Shown one piece after another: positions 36,301-46,233 of a DNA stretch of 64,000 nt. Source of the stretch: Flavobacteriales bacterium ALC-1 (GTDB taxonomy: Bacteria > Bacteroidota > Bacteroidia > Flavobacteriales > Flavobacteriaceae). The stretch is from contig ABHI01000007.1 in NCBI GenBank assembly GCA_000171875.1, forward strand, positions 1-64,000, in the 5' to 3' direction. Every line of letters begins with the position of its first letter. The stretch's first letter is position 1. The notes under the pieces are model-generated. The model did not search any database. It saw only the letters and a program-made list of their open reading frames with translations, and was not told the origin of the DNA. Position numbers and translations under genes: made by a program.

Positions 36301-37218
36301 ATGGAAAAGCATTATTCAGATGAATCATTTTTAGCACGATGGATTTCGGGGGATTTAACTTCCGAAGAGCTAAAAGAATTTAAGGCATCATCTGATTATG
36401 AGGAGTTTGTGAAAATTAATAATGTCTCTCAAAAACTAAGCACCCCTCAATTTAAAAAAGCAGAAGCGTTTAAAAATCTTGAAAAGCAAATAGATTCAAC
36501 ACACAAAGCAGTTTCAAAAACTAGAAGACTTAAGCCGTATTTATTATATGGAATGGCAGCTTCAGTGATTTTATTATTAGGATATTTTTTATTTTTTAAT
36601 ACTACAGAATCTTTCGATACTGATTTTGGTGAACAACTAGCAATTACATTACCAGATAATTCGCAAGTAATTTTAAACTCAAAGTCCTCAATATCTTATG
36701 ACAAAAACAAATGGGATGAGGGCAGAACCCTACAATTAAGTGGTGAAGCGTATTTTAAAGTAGAAGAAGGCAGTGATTTTATTGTTAAAACAGAAAAAGG
36801 AAATGTGACGGTTTTAGGCACAGAGTTTAATGTTAATACAGGTGTAAATTACTTTGAAATACAATGTTTTAAAGGAAGTGTTAAAGTGGTTACAAGTAAT
36901 AATAATGAAACTATTCTTACGAAAGGTAAGGCTATTAGAGAATTAAATAATAAAATTGAAAATTGGGATCTTACACTCGAAATACCGACTTGGACAACAA
37001 ATGAAAGTACTTTTGAAGTTGCTCCACTTGAGCAAGTGATTAAAGCTCTTGAACACCAATATAATGTTAAGGTTGATGCTAGTAAAGTAGACCTAAATCA
37101 ACGTTACACAGGAAGTTTTACGCACTCGGATATTAATTTAGCACTTCAATCCATTTTTACACCTATGGAAATTTCATATCTTGCCGAAGATAATCGTATT
37201 CAATTGCTAAAAAAATAA
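36301..37218 (+). CDS. FecR-family anti-sigma factor
   Basis: The 305-residue protein has a cytoplasmic N-terminal part (about 1-78) that would bind the sigma factor, one transmembrane helix (about 80-99, YLLYGMAASVILLLGYFLFF) and a periplasmic FecR domain (about 115-205: LPDNSQVILNSKSSISYDK, GEAYFKVEEGSDFIVKTEKG, VLGTEFNVNT). The C-terminal DUF4974-type domain (about 240-305) contains APLEQVIKALEHQYNVKVD and RYTGSF. It sits between the ECF sigma gene and a TonB receptor with an N-terminal signalling domain. Confidence 0.93.
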   Translation: MEKHYSDESFLARWISGDLTSEELKEFKASSDYEEFVKINNVSQKLSTPQFKKAEAFKNLEKQIDSTHKAVSKTRRLKPYLLYGMAASVILLLGYFLFFNTTESFDTDFGEQLAITLPDNSQVILNSKSSISYDKNKWDEGRTLQLSGEAYFKVEEGSDFIVKTEKGNVTVLGTEFNVNTGVNYFEIQCFKGSVKVVTSNNNETILTKGKAIRELNNKIENWDLTLEIPTWTTNESTFEVAPLEQVIKALEHQYNVKVDASKVDLNQRYTGSFTHSDINLALQSIFTPMEISYLAEDNRIQLLKK

Positions 37219-37305
37219 GTGAAACACCACACACAAGTTTTAGATTCAAGGCAAAAAGCATTCTAGGTGTTCCATGTGACTTTTAAAAGCAATAATTACT
37301 AGCAT

Positions 37306-39657
37306 ATGAAATTAATTGTTGTTTTTGCACTCTTGCTATCTCAAGTTGTTTTCCCGCAAGAAACAATGAGTAGGTCATATGAAGAATCTCCTTTAACTGA
37401 GGTGTTAAAAGATGTTGAAAAACACTTTAAAGTTAAGTTTTCTTTTAATTCTGAAATTATTGAAGGACAACAAATTACTACTAGTTTTAAAGAGATAAGT
37501 TTAGAGGATTTACTTTTTAAAATTGAAATAGAATTCTTTATTCAGTTTAATAAAATATCAGAACGTTATTACACCATTGTTAAACAAGAGTTCAATGAAA
37601 GCCCCTCAACACAATCACTTTCTCCGGTAATTGTAAAAAGTTATTTAATTAAAGGAATTGATAAGGCTAAAGACGGTTCTATTTCTATACTTCCAGATAA
37701 ATTAGGGATCCTACCTGGATTAACAGAACCAGATGTTTTTGAGAGTTTACAGCTTATTCCGGGCGTACAAAGTCCTAATGAAACAGCTTCAGGTTTATAT
37801 ATAAGAGGAGGTACACCAGATCAAAACCTGGTGCTTTGGGATGGAATAAAAATATACTATTCGGGTCATTTTTTCGGAACACTATCTGCATTCAACCCTT
37901 ATATTGTTGATGAAGTAAAGCTCTTTAAAAGTGGAACAGAAGCTAGGTATGGAAATCGAATCTCCGGTGTTATTGATATGTCTTCAAAAAATAAAATCGC
38001 AGACAAAACCAAAGGAGGTTTTGGTTTTAATATGACACACGCAGATGTTTTCTTACAAACACCTATCAGTGAAAAAGTAGGATTTTTATTTTCGGCAAGA
38101 AGATCATTCACCGATATTTACCAATCACCAACGTTCAATAAATTATCTGATCGTGTTTTTCAAAACATAAAAATTGCAGAGGAGACTGGGGTTAAAGATA
38201 ACAACTATAGTTCTGAGGTAGAAAGCGATTTTTATTTTACCGATTATACAGCTAAAATTATTGCTGAGCCATCTAAAAATGATAAGCTTATTTTAAGTAC
38301 TCTATTTACAAAAAACAAGCTAAACTATGATTTTGATGTACCAGAAATAGAATATAATCTCATTGATGATTTAGAAATTAAAAACGTAGGTTTGAGTTTT
38401 CTGTGGAATAAAAAATGGGATTCGAGGCTATCCCATCAAATAACAAGTTATTACTCAAATTATAACTTTGATTATATAGGAGATGGTTTTTTTATAGAAA
38501 ACTATACAGATAAATCAACTAAGCGTAATCGTATAGATGATGTGGGTTTTTCAGCCCATTTAAAATATAGTTTTAAAGAGAATAAAAATTTACTTTTTGG
38601 TTATCAGTTTGCTTCTAATAAAATTTCATATCAATTAGGTTATACCAATATTCTAAACCAGACGACGATTACCACAGATGATGGTAATAATAATATACAT
38701 AGTGTGTTTTCTGAATATGAACATCACTCTAATAAATTACAAATTAATGCAGGTATAAGAGTAAATTATTTTTCTATAACTGATGATTATTTTATAGAAC
38801 CAAGAATCTATAGTGAGTATAAAATTAATAAGAACCTTAGACTTAAGGGGTCCATGGAGCGGAAAAACCAATCTATTAGTCAGATTGTAGAGTTTCAAAC
38901 ATCTAGTTTAGGATTTGGGTTAGAAAATCAGGTTTGGGCTTTAGCTAACAAAGACGATATTCCAATACAGAAAAGCAATCAAGCAACAGTTGGTGTATTG
39001 TATAATAAAAGTAATTGGAAAATTGATATAGAAGCTTATCATAAGTGGATAAAAGGAATGACCTCACTTACTAGAGGGTATAATGATCAGAGTCAAAATT
39101 TTTCTAATGGTAAAGGAACTGTATTCGGTGTCGATGTTTTAATAAATAAAACCATAAATAATTACAGAACTTGGGTGGGTTATTCTTATACTAAGAATCA
39201 ATTTAAATTTATAGATTTAGAAAACGAATTTTTCCCAGCGAACCACGATATAACACATATGCTTTCTTGGTCTCATACGTATAAAATTAATAATTTTGAA
39301 TGCTCTCTAGGGTGGATTTATAGAACAGGGGTACCGTACACTAAAGCAATTGGTATAGAAGAAACACCAGAAAGCATATTTATTGAAATGGATAGGGTAA
39401 ATCAAGAAAGGTTATCTAATTATAGTAGATTAAACACCTCTGTAGTTTATAACTTTAACTTTTCTAGAAACAAAAAGTGGAAGGGAAAGCTTGGGTTGTC
39501 ATTAGCTAATATTCTAAATAAAAAAAATGTTTTGAATAGAACATATTTACTTCGACCTAATATAAATTCAGCTAATGAATTAGTATATAAACTTCAGGAG
39601 GTTGATAAGCTTTCACTAGGCATTACACCAAATTTTGTGTTTAGAGTTTTCTTTTAA
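37306..39657 (+). CDS. TonB-dependent receptor with N-terminal STN signalling domain
   Basis: The 783-residue protein has a signal peptide (about 1-18), an STN (secretin/TonB short N-terminal) domain (about 20-90: PLTEVLKDVEKHFKVKFSF), a plug domain (about 115-250: VFESLQLIPGVQSPNETASG, LYIRGGTPDQNLVLWDGI, GTEARYGNRISGVIDM) and an outer-membrane barrel ending in Phe (FVFRVFF). The STN domain fits signal transfer to the adjacent FecR/sigma pair. There is no CarboxypepD-type N-terminal domain and no susD downstream, so the substrate is more likely a siderophore or other small ligand than a glycan; that is inference. Its stop overlaps the convergent holB by four bases. Confidence 0.92.
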   Translation: MKLIVVFALLLSQVVFPQETMSRSYEESPLTEVLKDVEKHFKVKFSFNSEIIEGQQITTSFKEISLEDLLFKIEIEFFIQFNKISERYYTIVKQEFNESPSTQSLSPVIVKSYLIKGIDKAKDGSISILPDKLGILPGLTEPDVFESLQLIPGVQSPNETASGLYIRGGTPDQNLVLWDGIKIYYSGHFFGTLSAFNPYIVDEVKLFKSGTEARYGNRISGVIDMSSKNKIADKTKGGFGFNMTHADVFLQTPISEKVGFLFSARRSFTDIYQSPTFNKLSDRVFQNIKIAEETGVKDNNYSSEVESDFYFTDYTAKIIAEPSKNDKLILSTLFTKNKLNYDFDVPEIEYNLIDDLEIKNVGLSFLWNKKWDSRLSHQITSYYSNYNFDYIGDGFFIENYTDKSTKRNRIDDVGFSAHLKYSFKENKNLLFGYQFASNKISYQLGYTNILNQTTITTDDGNNNIHSVFSEYEHHSNKLQINAGIRVNYFSITDDYFIEPRIYSEYKINKNLRLKGSMERKNQSISQIVEFQTSSLGFGLENQVWALANKDDIPIQKSNQATVGVLYNKSNWKIDIEAYHKWIKGMTSLTRGYNDQSQNFSNGKGTVFGVDVLINKTINNYRTWVGYSYTKNQFKFIDLENEFFPANHDITHMLSWSHTYKINNFECSLGWIYRTGVPYTKAIGIEETPESIFIEMDRVNQERLSNYSRLNTSVVYNFNFSRNKKWKGKLGLSLANILNKKNVLNRTYLLRPNINSANELVYKLQEVDKLSLGITPNFVFRVFF

Positions 39658-40814
39658 ACCTCAGATGATTTTTTATGGAGAAGACGCGTTAACTTAATGG
39701 ATAAATCTGTTAGAATAATCTTAGAATTTCCGTTGCGTTCAATATGATAAATAGCATCTTGTAACTCATTAGAAATTTCAAGAATATTTGAATCATGTAC
39801 AAAAGGCGCAAATTTTTCGAGCTTAAAACTTTCTGACTTTGTTTCTAGATAAACCAAGTCGTTCGCTTTATAGTTTAGCAATAAAGCTTGTCTAAAATAA
39901 TTTAAACAAAACGCCAAAAACTTCTTTTGAGTCTCACGACCAGTTTTTGCAATTTCTTCAGACCAAGAAATTAAATCGTGAATAGCTGCTTTATTTCCTC
40001 TGGCCTTAAAGGCTGAGCGCACCCATAGCACAAACCATTTTTCAAACTGAATATCTTCACTATCCTGATAAATTAAATCACATGCTTTATTAAAATTACC
40101 ATTGGCTTGATGTGCAATTTTTGAAGCAACAGATTTTTCGATATGATATTTTGCAACAAGAGCTTTAGCAATTGTGTCTTCAGCTAAAGGAGGAAAGTGT
40201 AAGGTTTGACAACGCGAACGAATTGTATTTATAATTTGTTCTTCGTCTTCAGCAATGAGAATAAAAATGGTTTTTTCTGGTGGCTCTTCAATAAGCTTTA
40301 GAAGCTTATTGGCTGATGGCGTATTCATTTTTTCAGCCATCCAAATAAGCATTACTTTATATCCACCTTCGTACGATTTAAGCGAAAGTGATTTCACTAT
40401 TTCTAGAGCTTCATCAACACCAATTTGTCCTTGTTTATTATCAACACCCAAAAGTTTATACCAGTCAAATAAATTACCATAAGGCTGTTGCTCTACAAGT
40501 TGTCTCCATTCTTCGAGATAATAATTAGAAACAGGTTTGCTCTTTATTTTGTCACTAGTTGTAACAGGAAAAGCAAAATGTAAATCTGGATGTGAAATAT
40601 TTTTGAATTTTAAATTACAAGAGTCGTTTCCACCAGTGTTTTCTCCATTTGTATTATTACACAAGATGTATTGCGCATAAGCTAATGCCATAGGTAACGT
40701 GCCAGAACCTTCAGGACCTACAAATAATTGCGCATGCGCAATCCTTCCTTTATCAACACTTGCAGTAAGGTGATTCTTTATATGTTTTTGCCCTAAAACT
40801 TCAGAAAATAGCAT
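39654..40814 (-). CDS. holB: DNA polymerase III delta-prime-type clamp loader subunit
   Basis: This 386-residue AAA+ clamp-loader protein belongs to the HolB/DnaX family. The start FSEVLGQKHIKNHLTASVDK and AHAQLFVGPEGSGT correspond to the Walker A region, but the Lys is absent (GPEGSGT), as expected for non-ATPase delta-prime subunits. The SRC arginine-finger motif is present in NTIRSRCQTLHFP, and KLLKLIEEPPEKTIFILI matches sensor regions. The zinc-finger cysteines are reduced (only two Cys near residues 52-67). It converges with the TonB receptor and diverges from pgk. Confidence 0.9.
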   Translation of the reverse strand: MLFSEVLGQKHIKNHLTASVDKGRIAHAQLFVGPEGSGTLPMALAYAQYILCNNTNGENTGGNDSCNLKFKNISHPDLHFAFPVTTSDKIKSKPVSNYYLEEWRQLVEQQPYGNLFDWYKLLGVDNKQGQIGVDEALEIVKSLSLKSYEGGYKVMLIWMAEKMNTPSANKLLKLIEEPPEKTIFILIAEDEEQIINTIRSRCQTLHFPPLAEDTIAKALVAKYHIEKSVASKIAHQANGNFNKACDLIYQDSEDIQFEKWFVLWVRSAFKARGNKAAIHDLISWSEEIAKTGRETQKKFLAFCLNYFRQALLLNYKANDLVYLETKSESFKLEKFAPFVHDSNILEISNELQDAIYHIERNGNSKIILTDLSIKLTRLLHKKSSEV

Positions 40815-40980
40815 ACAGCAAAACTATGTAATATTTTACCTTTTTAAAATTTTATCTATGATAGATGTTTATCATATGTTTTTTTACCATGAAGACATTA
40901 ATATTATTCAAAAATAATCAGTAAAGTATTTATGTATTAGCACTAAGTTTTTTTGTTGTTATAAAACAGGCAACCTCTAT

Positions 40981-41011
40981 TTGTCAAATGCCTATTATGG
41001 ACTTATATTTG
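40981..41011 (+). promoter_or_regulatory. pgk promoter
   Basis: ttg (40981-40983) and tatatttg (41004-41011) with a 20-base spacer fit the Bacteroidota TTG-N17-23-TANNTTTG consensus well. Transcription would start just upstream of 41030, which also supports that codon as the pgk start. Confidence 0.7.
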
Positions 41012-41029
41012 TCTTTCAAAATTTTAAAA

Positions 41030-42217
41030 ATGACAACACTTAACGATTTTAATTTCGATAATAAAAAAGCTTTAATACGTGTAGATTTTAACGTGCCTTT
41101 AAATGATAATTTTGAAGTTACAGATGCTACCAGAATTATATCAGCAAAGCCTACAATTATTAAAGTATTAGAAGATGGTGGAAGCTGCATATTAATGTCA
41201 CACTTAGGAAGACCAAAAGGTGTTCAAGATGAATTTTCGTTAAAGCATATTGTAGATAAAATAGAAGATGTATTAGGCGTTGAGGTAAAGTTTGCTAGCG
41301 ACTGTGTTGGTGAAGAAGCTGAAGAAAAAGCTAATGCTTTACAACCTGGAGAAATTTTATTACTTGAAAATTTACGTTTTCATGACGAAGAAAAACAAGG
41401 AGATAAGGCTTTTGCTGAGCAATTATCTAAACTAGGAGACATTTATGTTAACGATGCTTTTGGTACTGCCCACAGGGCACATGCTTCTACGACGATTGTT
41501 GCTGAGTTTTTCCAAGACCAAAAATGTTTTGGAAGCTTATTAGCTAAAGAAATAGAAAGTATCAAAAAAGTAATGGAAGATGGAGAAAAACCCGTTTTAG
41601 CTATTCTTGGCGGAGCTAAAGTATCTTCAAAAATTACGATTATTGAAAATATTTTAGACAAGGTTGATCATTTAATAATAGGAGGGGGAATGACATTTAC
41701 TTTCATTAAAGCACAAGGGGGAAACATAGGGGATTCTATCTGTGAAGATGATAAAATGGAATTGGCTTTAGATATTATGAAACAAGCTGAGGCAAAAGGG
41801 GTAAAAATTCATTTACCAGTGGATGTTATTGCTGCTGACGCTTTTAGTAATGATGCAAACACACAGATTTGTGATGTAGATAAAATTCCTCATAGCTGGC
41901 AAGGCTTGGATGCTGGACCTCAATCAATAGAAAATTTTGATACTACTGTTAATCAATGTAAAACTATCCTTTGGAACGGTCCTTTAGGTGTTTTTGAATT
42001 AGAAAGTTTTTCAAAAGGAACGATTGAATTAGGAAACTCTATAGCAGATTCTACAAAAAACGGTGCATTTTCTTTAGTTGGTGGTGGTGATTCTGTTGCC
42101 GCAGTAAAGCAGTTTGGTTTTGAAAACAAAGTGAGTTACGTAAGCACTGGTGGTGGCGCAATGCTAGAAAGCTTAGAAGGAAAAACATTACCCGGAATTG
42201 CCGCAATATTAGGTTAG
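41030..42217 (+). CDS. pgk: Phosphoglycerate kinase
   Basis: This glycolytic enzyme transfers phosphate from 1,3-bisphosphoglycerate to ADP. The signature [11 protein letters not shown] is near the start, the substrate-binding MSHLGRPKG at about 54-62, [12 protein letters not shown] at about 112-123, and the nucleotide-binding GGGMTFTF and [11 protein letters not shown] blocks are intact. Length 395 is normal. ATG 41030 is preferred over the in-frame ATG at 40988 because the promoter at 40981-41011 covers the earlier codon. No frameshift is seen. Confidence 0.96.
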   Translation: MTTLNDFNFDNKKALIRVDFNVPLNDNFEVTDATRIISAKPTIIKVLEDGGSCILMSHLGRPKGVQDEFSLKHIVDKIEDVLGVEVKFASDCVGEEAEEKANALQPGEILLLENLRFHDEEKQGDKAFAEQLSKLGDIYVNDAFGTAHRAHASTTIVAEFFQDQKCFGSLLAKEIESIKKVMEDGEKPVLAILGGAKVSSKITIIENILDKVDHLIIGGGMTFTFIKAQGGNIGDSICEDDKMELALDIMKQAEAKGVKIHLPVDVIAADAFSNDANTQICDVDKIPHSWQGLDAGPQSIENFDTTVNQCKTILWNGPLGVFELESFSKGTIELGNSIADSTKNGAFSLVGGGDSVAAVKQFGFENKVSYVSTGGGAMLESLEGKTLPGIAAILG

Positions 42218-42456
42218 ATACCATTTCCGCTTCAAAACAGCAATAATAAAACACGCTTTTTCCCTTTTTACTTCAATATAAAAAGAAACCGTAGCTAAGG
42301 CTATGCTATATTTTTCTAGTTCGTATAAAGAAAAAAATCATCATTTTATTTTATCACAATTTCAAAGTAGAAATGGTATTAACAAAAAAATACTATTTTT
42401 AGCGATTCCAGCGTTTCAATTAACGTTGTTATTTATTAAATGAATTTTTGCAAACC

Positions 42457-44013
42457 ATGACCTTAAGAACATTTTTATCGGCCCACCTATGCTTATTTAT
42501 GTTTATTGGGTTTTCCCAAACTAAAAAAGATAGTATTACTAAGCAACCTGTTGTTGTAATTAATAAGGACTCGGTTATTGATGGCAAGCTATTTAATTCT
42601 AAAAAAAGCATTCCACCCGTAGTAGATTCACTAGGTGTTAAAAAACTTAAAGATTTACCTGAAGCGGCAGAACTAGATCAAAAATGGCTAGAAGAGCTTT
42701 ATAGCAATTCGCTTTTCGATACCATATATAAATCAGTGACAGAGCTCAAGTATGAGCCGGTTTACTACCCTGAATTACCAACTGATACTTTAAAAGCAAG
42801 GTTAAAACGTCTTAATGCGAGAACACCTTTTAATGTAGAATACAATCCGTCTTTAGAAAGTGTTATAAAACGTTACTTAAAACACAGACGCACGTCCTTA
42901 GAACGTTTAATGGGATTAAGTCATTTTTATTTTCCAATGTTTGAGCAAGAATTTGACAACCACAATATTCCTCTAGAGATGAAATATCTTGCTATTGTAG
43001 AATCAGCTTTAAAACCAAGGGCGCGTTCTCGCGTAGGAGCAACAGGCTTATGGCAATTTATGTATGGAACCGGAAAAGAGCACGATTTACAAGTAAGTAG
43101 TTATGTTGATGATCGTAGTGACCCTATAAAATCAACTACTGCAGCAGCTCAATACTTAGGAAGGTTGTATCGCATATTTGGTGATTGGGATCTGGCTTTA
43201 GCGGCATATAATTCTGGTCCTGGAAATGTAAACAAAGCGATTAGACGTTCTGGTGGTTACAAGAACTATTGGAATATTAGACAAAATCTTCCTAGAGAAA
43301 CCGCAGGCTATGTACCGGCATTTTTAGCTACGATGTATATTTTTGAATATGCAAAAGAACATGGCTTTAAACCAGAACGACCAGTTTTTCAGAATATACA
43401 AACAGATACTGTACATGTAAAACAAATGATTTCTTTAGATCATGTTTCTGAAGCTACAGGTGTAAAAATTGAAGAATTACAGTTCTTAAACCCAGCATAT
43501 AAATTAGATATCATTCCAAAAATAGAGGGCAAAATATACACATTAAGATTACCTAGAGAAGCTATTGGAATTTTTACAGCGAACGAAGAAAAGATTTATG
43601 CTTTTGCAAATGCTGAATTTAACCAAAGAGAAAAACCATTACCACAGTTATTTAAAAACGATACTAAAATTAGATACCGTGTAAGAAATGGGGATTACCT
43701 AGGGAAAATTGCTAGAAAATATGGAGTAAGAGTAAGCCAAATTAAACGCTGGAATGGGTTAAGAAGTAATAACTTAAAAATAGGGCAACGACTTACAATT
43801 TATCCTAGAAAACTAAGTTCCTCTTCTTCTTCAATGCCAACAAAAAAGGTTGTAAACTCTGAAGGAAAACAAACCTATAAAGTTAAGTCTGGAGATTCAC
43901 TTTGGACCATTGCCCAAAAATTTTCTGGAGTTTCTGTTCAAAATATTAAAGATTGGAACGATATTAGTGGTAACAAACTCAAAATAGGAATGACGTTAGT
44001 TGTTTCTAAATAG
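42457..44013 (+). CDS. Membrane-bound lytic transglycosylase, MltD-like, with two LysM domains
   Basis: The 518-residue protein has a signal peptide (about 1-20, ending GFSQ), an SLT lytic transglycosylase domain (about 165-320) with catalytic Glu182 in LAIVESALKPRARS and the motifs GATGLWQFM and AAYNSGPGNVNKAI, and two LysM peptidoglycan-binding domains (about 405-452 and 470-516, each with a RNGD/SGD start). It cleaves glycan strands to anhydro-muropeptides. ATG 42457 is chosen over the in-frame TTG at 42448. It is followed 24 bp later by the DUF4837 lipoprotein gene. Confidence 0.93.
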   Translation: MTLRTFLSAHLCLFMFIGFSQTKKDSITKQPVVVINKDSVIDGKLFNSKKSIPPVVDSLGVKKLKDLPEAAELDQKWLEELYSNSLFDTIYKSVTELKYEPVYYPELPTDTLKARLKRLNARTPFNVEYNPSLESVIKRYLKHRRTSLERLMGLSHFYFPMFEQEFDNHNIPLEMKYLAIVESALKPRARSRVGATGLWQFMYGTGKEHDLQVSSYVDDRSDPIKSTTAAAQYLGRLYRIFGDWDLALAAYNSGPGNVNKAIRRSGGYKNYWNIRQNLPRETAGYVPAFLATMYIFEYAKEHGFKPERPVFQNIQTDTVHVKQMISLDHVSEATGVKIEELQFLNPAYKLDIIPKIEGKIYTLRLPREAIGIFTANEEKIYAFANAEFNQREKPLPQLFKNDTKIRYRVRNGDYLGKIARKYGVRVSQIKRWNGLRSNNLKIGQRLTIYPRKLSSSSSSMPTKKVVNSEGKQTYKVKSGDSLWTIAQKFSGVSVQNIKDWNDISGNKLKIGMTLVVSK

Positions 44014-44037
44014 TTAAACCAACAAAAATCTAAATTT

Positions 44038-45015
44038 ATGAGAGCATTATATACTGTATTATTTTGTGTGTTGTTATTAGCCTGTGGCGACCAAAAAAGC
44101 GATGGTAAAATATATTTACCAGAATCAAGTGGTAAATTAAACACTATTTCTGTGGTAGTTGATAATATTTTATGGGAAGATAGTGTTGGAGAAAACATCA
44201 GAAACATTTTTGCGACTCCGCTGAATGGCCTACCGACAAATGAACCTATGTTTAACATGAAACAGATTCCACCTCAAGTATTTGATGGTTTTGCGGCTCG
44301 AAATAGAATTGTGCTAAAAATCGAAAAAGAAGACACAGAAGCTTCTACTAAGATTGTAAACGAAGTTTTTGCGAAGCCCCAAACTTTAGTTGTGGTTTCT
44401 GGTAAAACAAACCAAGAGATTATTGCACAACTACAGGAGAACAAAGCCAAGATTGTTGACGCCTTTAATAAGGAAGAAGTAAAAGAAAAGCTAAGGCTTA
44501 TTAACAAATCTTTACTAGCTGACGAAGCTATGGAAAACAAATTAGGAATTACAATTGATATTCCTTGGGCTTATAAAATAAGTAAAGCAGATGATGATTT
44601 CTTCTGGTTAAGAAAGAACTTTAACAATTCTAAAACGATAGATTTAATGCTTTACGAAGTACCTATTGAAACTATTTCTAAAGGAGACAGTACTATTGTA
44701 GACATTGTAAAAATGCGAAACATTATTACTAAAACAAAAGTACCTGGAGAGGATGATATATATATGGCGGTTGAAGATGCTTATGCACCAGCTTTATTTA
44801 ATACCATAATTGACAATAAGCCTGCTTATGAAGTAAGAGGTTTGTGGAAAATGGAAGGTTACACTATGGGAGGCCCATTTATAACATATGTAATTGAAGA
44901 CAAAATAAATAATCGTTATTTAGTTGGAGACGGATATGTTTATGCACCATCTTTAGATAAACGAGACTTGGTTTTTGAACTAGAATCTATGATTAAATCG
45001 ATAACCATTAAATAA
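44038..45015 (+). CDS. DUF4837 lipoprotein
   Basis: The 325-residue protein has a lipoprotein signal (LLLACGDQ, Cys16). The rest matches the Bacteroidota family DUF4837: SVVVDNILWEDSVGENIRN, EPMFNMKQIPPQVF, NRIVLKIEKE, DIPWAYKISKADDDFFWLRK and YEVRGLWKMEGYTMGGPF. The function is unknown. It is probably cotranscribed with the transglycosylase (24 bp gap) and ends at a strong terminator. Confidence 0.87.
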   Translation: MRALYTVLFCVLLLACGDQKSDGKIYLPESSGKLNTISVVVDNILWEDSVGENIRNIFATPLNGLPTNEPMFNMKQIPPQVFDGFAARNRIVLKIEKEDTEASTKIVNEVFAKPQTLVVVSGKTNQEIIAQLQENKAKIVDAFNKEEVKEKLRLINKSLLADEAMENKLGITIDIPWAYKISKADDDFFWLRKNFNNSKTIDLMLYEVPIETISKGDSTIVDIVKMRNIITKTKVPGEDDIYMAVEDAYAPALFNTIIDNKPAYEVRGLWKMEGYTMGGPFITYVIEDKINNRYLVGDGYVYAPSLDKRDLVFELESMIKSITIK

Positions 45016-45016
45016 C

Positions 45017-45048
45017 AAAAAAGCCAACTTTTAAAGTTGGCTTTTTTT
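45017..45048. terminator. Bidirectional intrinsic terminator
   Basis: aaaaaagccaacttt and aaagttggcttttttt form a long perfect stem between the convergent DUF4837 and tatA genes. Confidence 0.85.
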
Positions 45049-45066
45049 ATATCTTTTTTATAAGGT

Positions 45067-45249
45067 TTATTCTTTTTCCTTACCATCTGTCGGCTCCTCT
45101 TTGCTAGCATCTTTAAATTCTTTAATTCCGCTACCTAGTCCTCTCATTAATTCTGGAATCTTTTTACCTCCGAAAAGCAATAAAACAACAACAACAATTA
45201 AAACAATCTGCATTGGGCCAAATGCTAAAAATATACTGTTCGATATCAT
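45067..45249 (-). CDS. tatA: Sec-independent translocase subunit TatA/E
   Basis: This small Tat-pathway component has the usual plan: one transmembrane helix ([18 protein letters not shown]), the hinge [16 protein letters not shown] and a charged amphipathic tail ending GKEKE. The FGP start of the helix is a TatA hallmark. ATG 45249 (61 residues) is preferred; an in-frame ATG at 45270 would add seven residues. tatC is not in the window, which is common in Bacteroidota. Confidence 0.92.
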   Translation of the reverse strand: MISNSIFLAFGPMQIVLIVVVVLLLFGGKKIPELMRGLGSGIKEFKDASKEEPTDGKEKE

Positions 45250-45363
45250 AATATGAAATTTAGATGACAAAGTTAGTAATTATAGTTTAATAATAACGTT
45301 GTTTAATCAACTTTAAGACTTTATCATGGTGCTATTTCACTATTTTAAGTAATTTTGTTTTTA

Positions 45364-46233
45364 ATGGCAAAAAAGAAAATAAAAGAGAAAAAATTCACTA
45401 AAAAACTACTTCATAAGTACCGTTTGGTTATTCTAAATGAGGATACTTTTGAAGAGCGATTTGCTATTAAGCTTACACGTCTTAACGTTTTTATTCTCAC
45501 ATCTCTTTCAGCTATATCTCTAGTTTTCTTTACTATTTTACTCATTGCCTTTACTCCATTGAGAGAATATATACCTGGTTATTCTTCAGCAAAACTAAAG
45601 AAGCAAGCAACCATATTAAATTACAAAACAGATTCTCTTGTTAACGAGTTAGAATTGAACAAGCGTTATTACGCTTCTATAAGAAAGGTATTAACAGGAG
45701 ATGTAGCGGCATTAGAATTTAATAGAGACTCTATTTTAAAAGCCGCAAAAAATGATATCGATATTTTGCGAGTTCCCACAAACAAAGAGGACTCTTTGTT
45801 AAGAGAAAAAGTAGACAAAGAAGATAAATACAATTTATTTGAGTCTTCAGGTGATCAATCTAACTATGTGCTTTTTCCACCAGTAAACGGAACGATTTCA
45901 GAGAGTTATAATTTAGAAGAAAAACATTTTGCAGTGGATGTAGTTGTTGCAGCTAATACCCCTGTTAAGGCTACCGCTGACGGAACAGTTATTTTTGCAG
46001 AATGGACGGTAGAAACAGGTTATGTTGTAATCATAGAACACAATCAAGAGTTGATTTCTGTTTATAAACACAATTCAGAAATCACTAAAGCGCAAGGGGA
46101 TTTAGTAAAGGCGGGTGAGGTCATTGCTATGTCTGGCAATACAGGTGAATTAAGCACAGGACCACATCTGCATTTTGAGCTATGGAGCAAAGGCTATCCG
46201 GTAAACCCAACTAATTTCATCGATTTTCAATAA
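45364..46233 (+). CDS. M23-family metallopeptidase
   Basis: The 289-residue protein has a basic cytoplasmic N-terminus, one transmembrane helix (about 43-65), a coiled-coil segment (about 75-115) and a C-terminal M23/LytM domain. In the domain HFAVDVV carries the first His and Asp of the zinc site, and GPHLHFELW carries the HxH motif. Zinc ligands are therefore complete, so an active peptidoglycan endopeptidase is plausible. ATG 45364 is preferred over the upstream codon at 45355. The stop overlaps the GH3-like gene by one base (TAATG). Confidence 0.9.
   Translation: MAKKKIKEKKFTKKLLHKYRLVILNEDTFEERFAIKLTRLNVFILTSLSAISLVFFTILLIAFTPLREYIPGYSSAKLKKQATILNYKTDSLVNELELNKRYYASIRKVLTGDVAALEFNRDSILKAAKNDIDILRVPTNKEDSLLREKVDKEDKYNLFESSGDQSNYVLFPPVNGTISESYNLEEKHFAVDVVVAANTPVKATADGTVIFAEWTVETGYVVIIEHNQELISVYKHNSEITKAQGDLVKAGEVIAMSGNTGELSTGPHLHFELWSKGYPVNPTNFIDFQ

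Noticed and set aside
37268-37283. Third parS-like site tgttccatgtgac
   Set aside because: Only about 11 of 16 positions match; it is not palindromic.
40988-41029. Earlier ATG for pgk
   Set aside because: A good promoter overlaps it, and PGK family proteins start near MTTLNDF.
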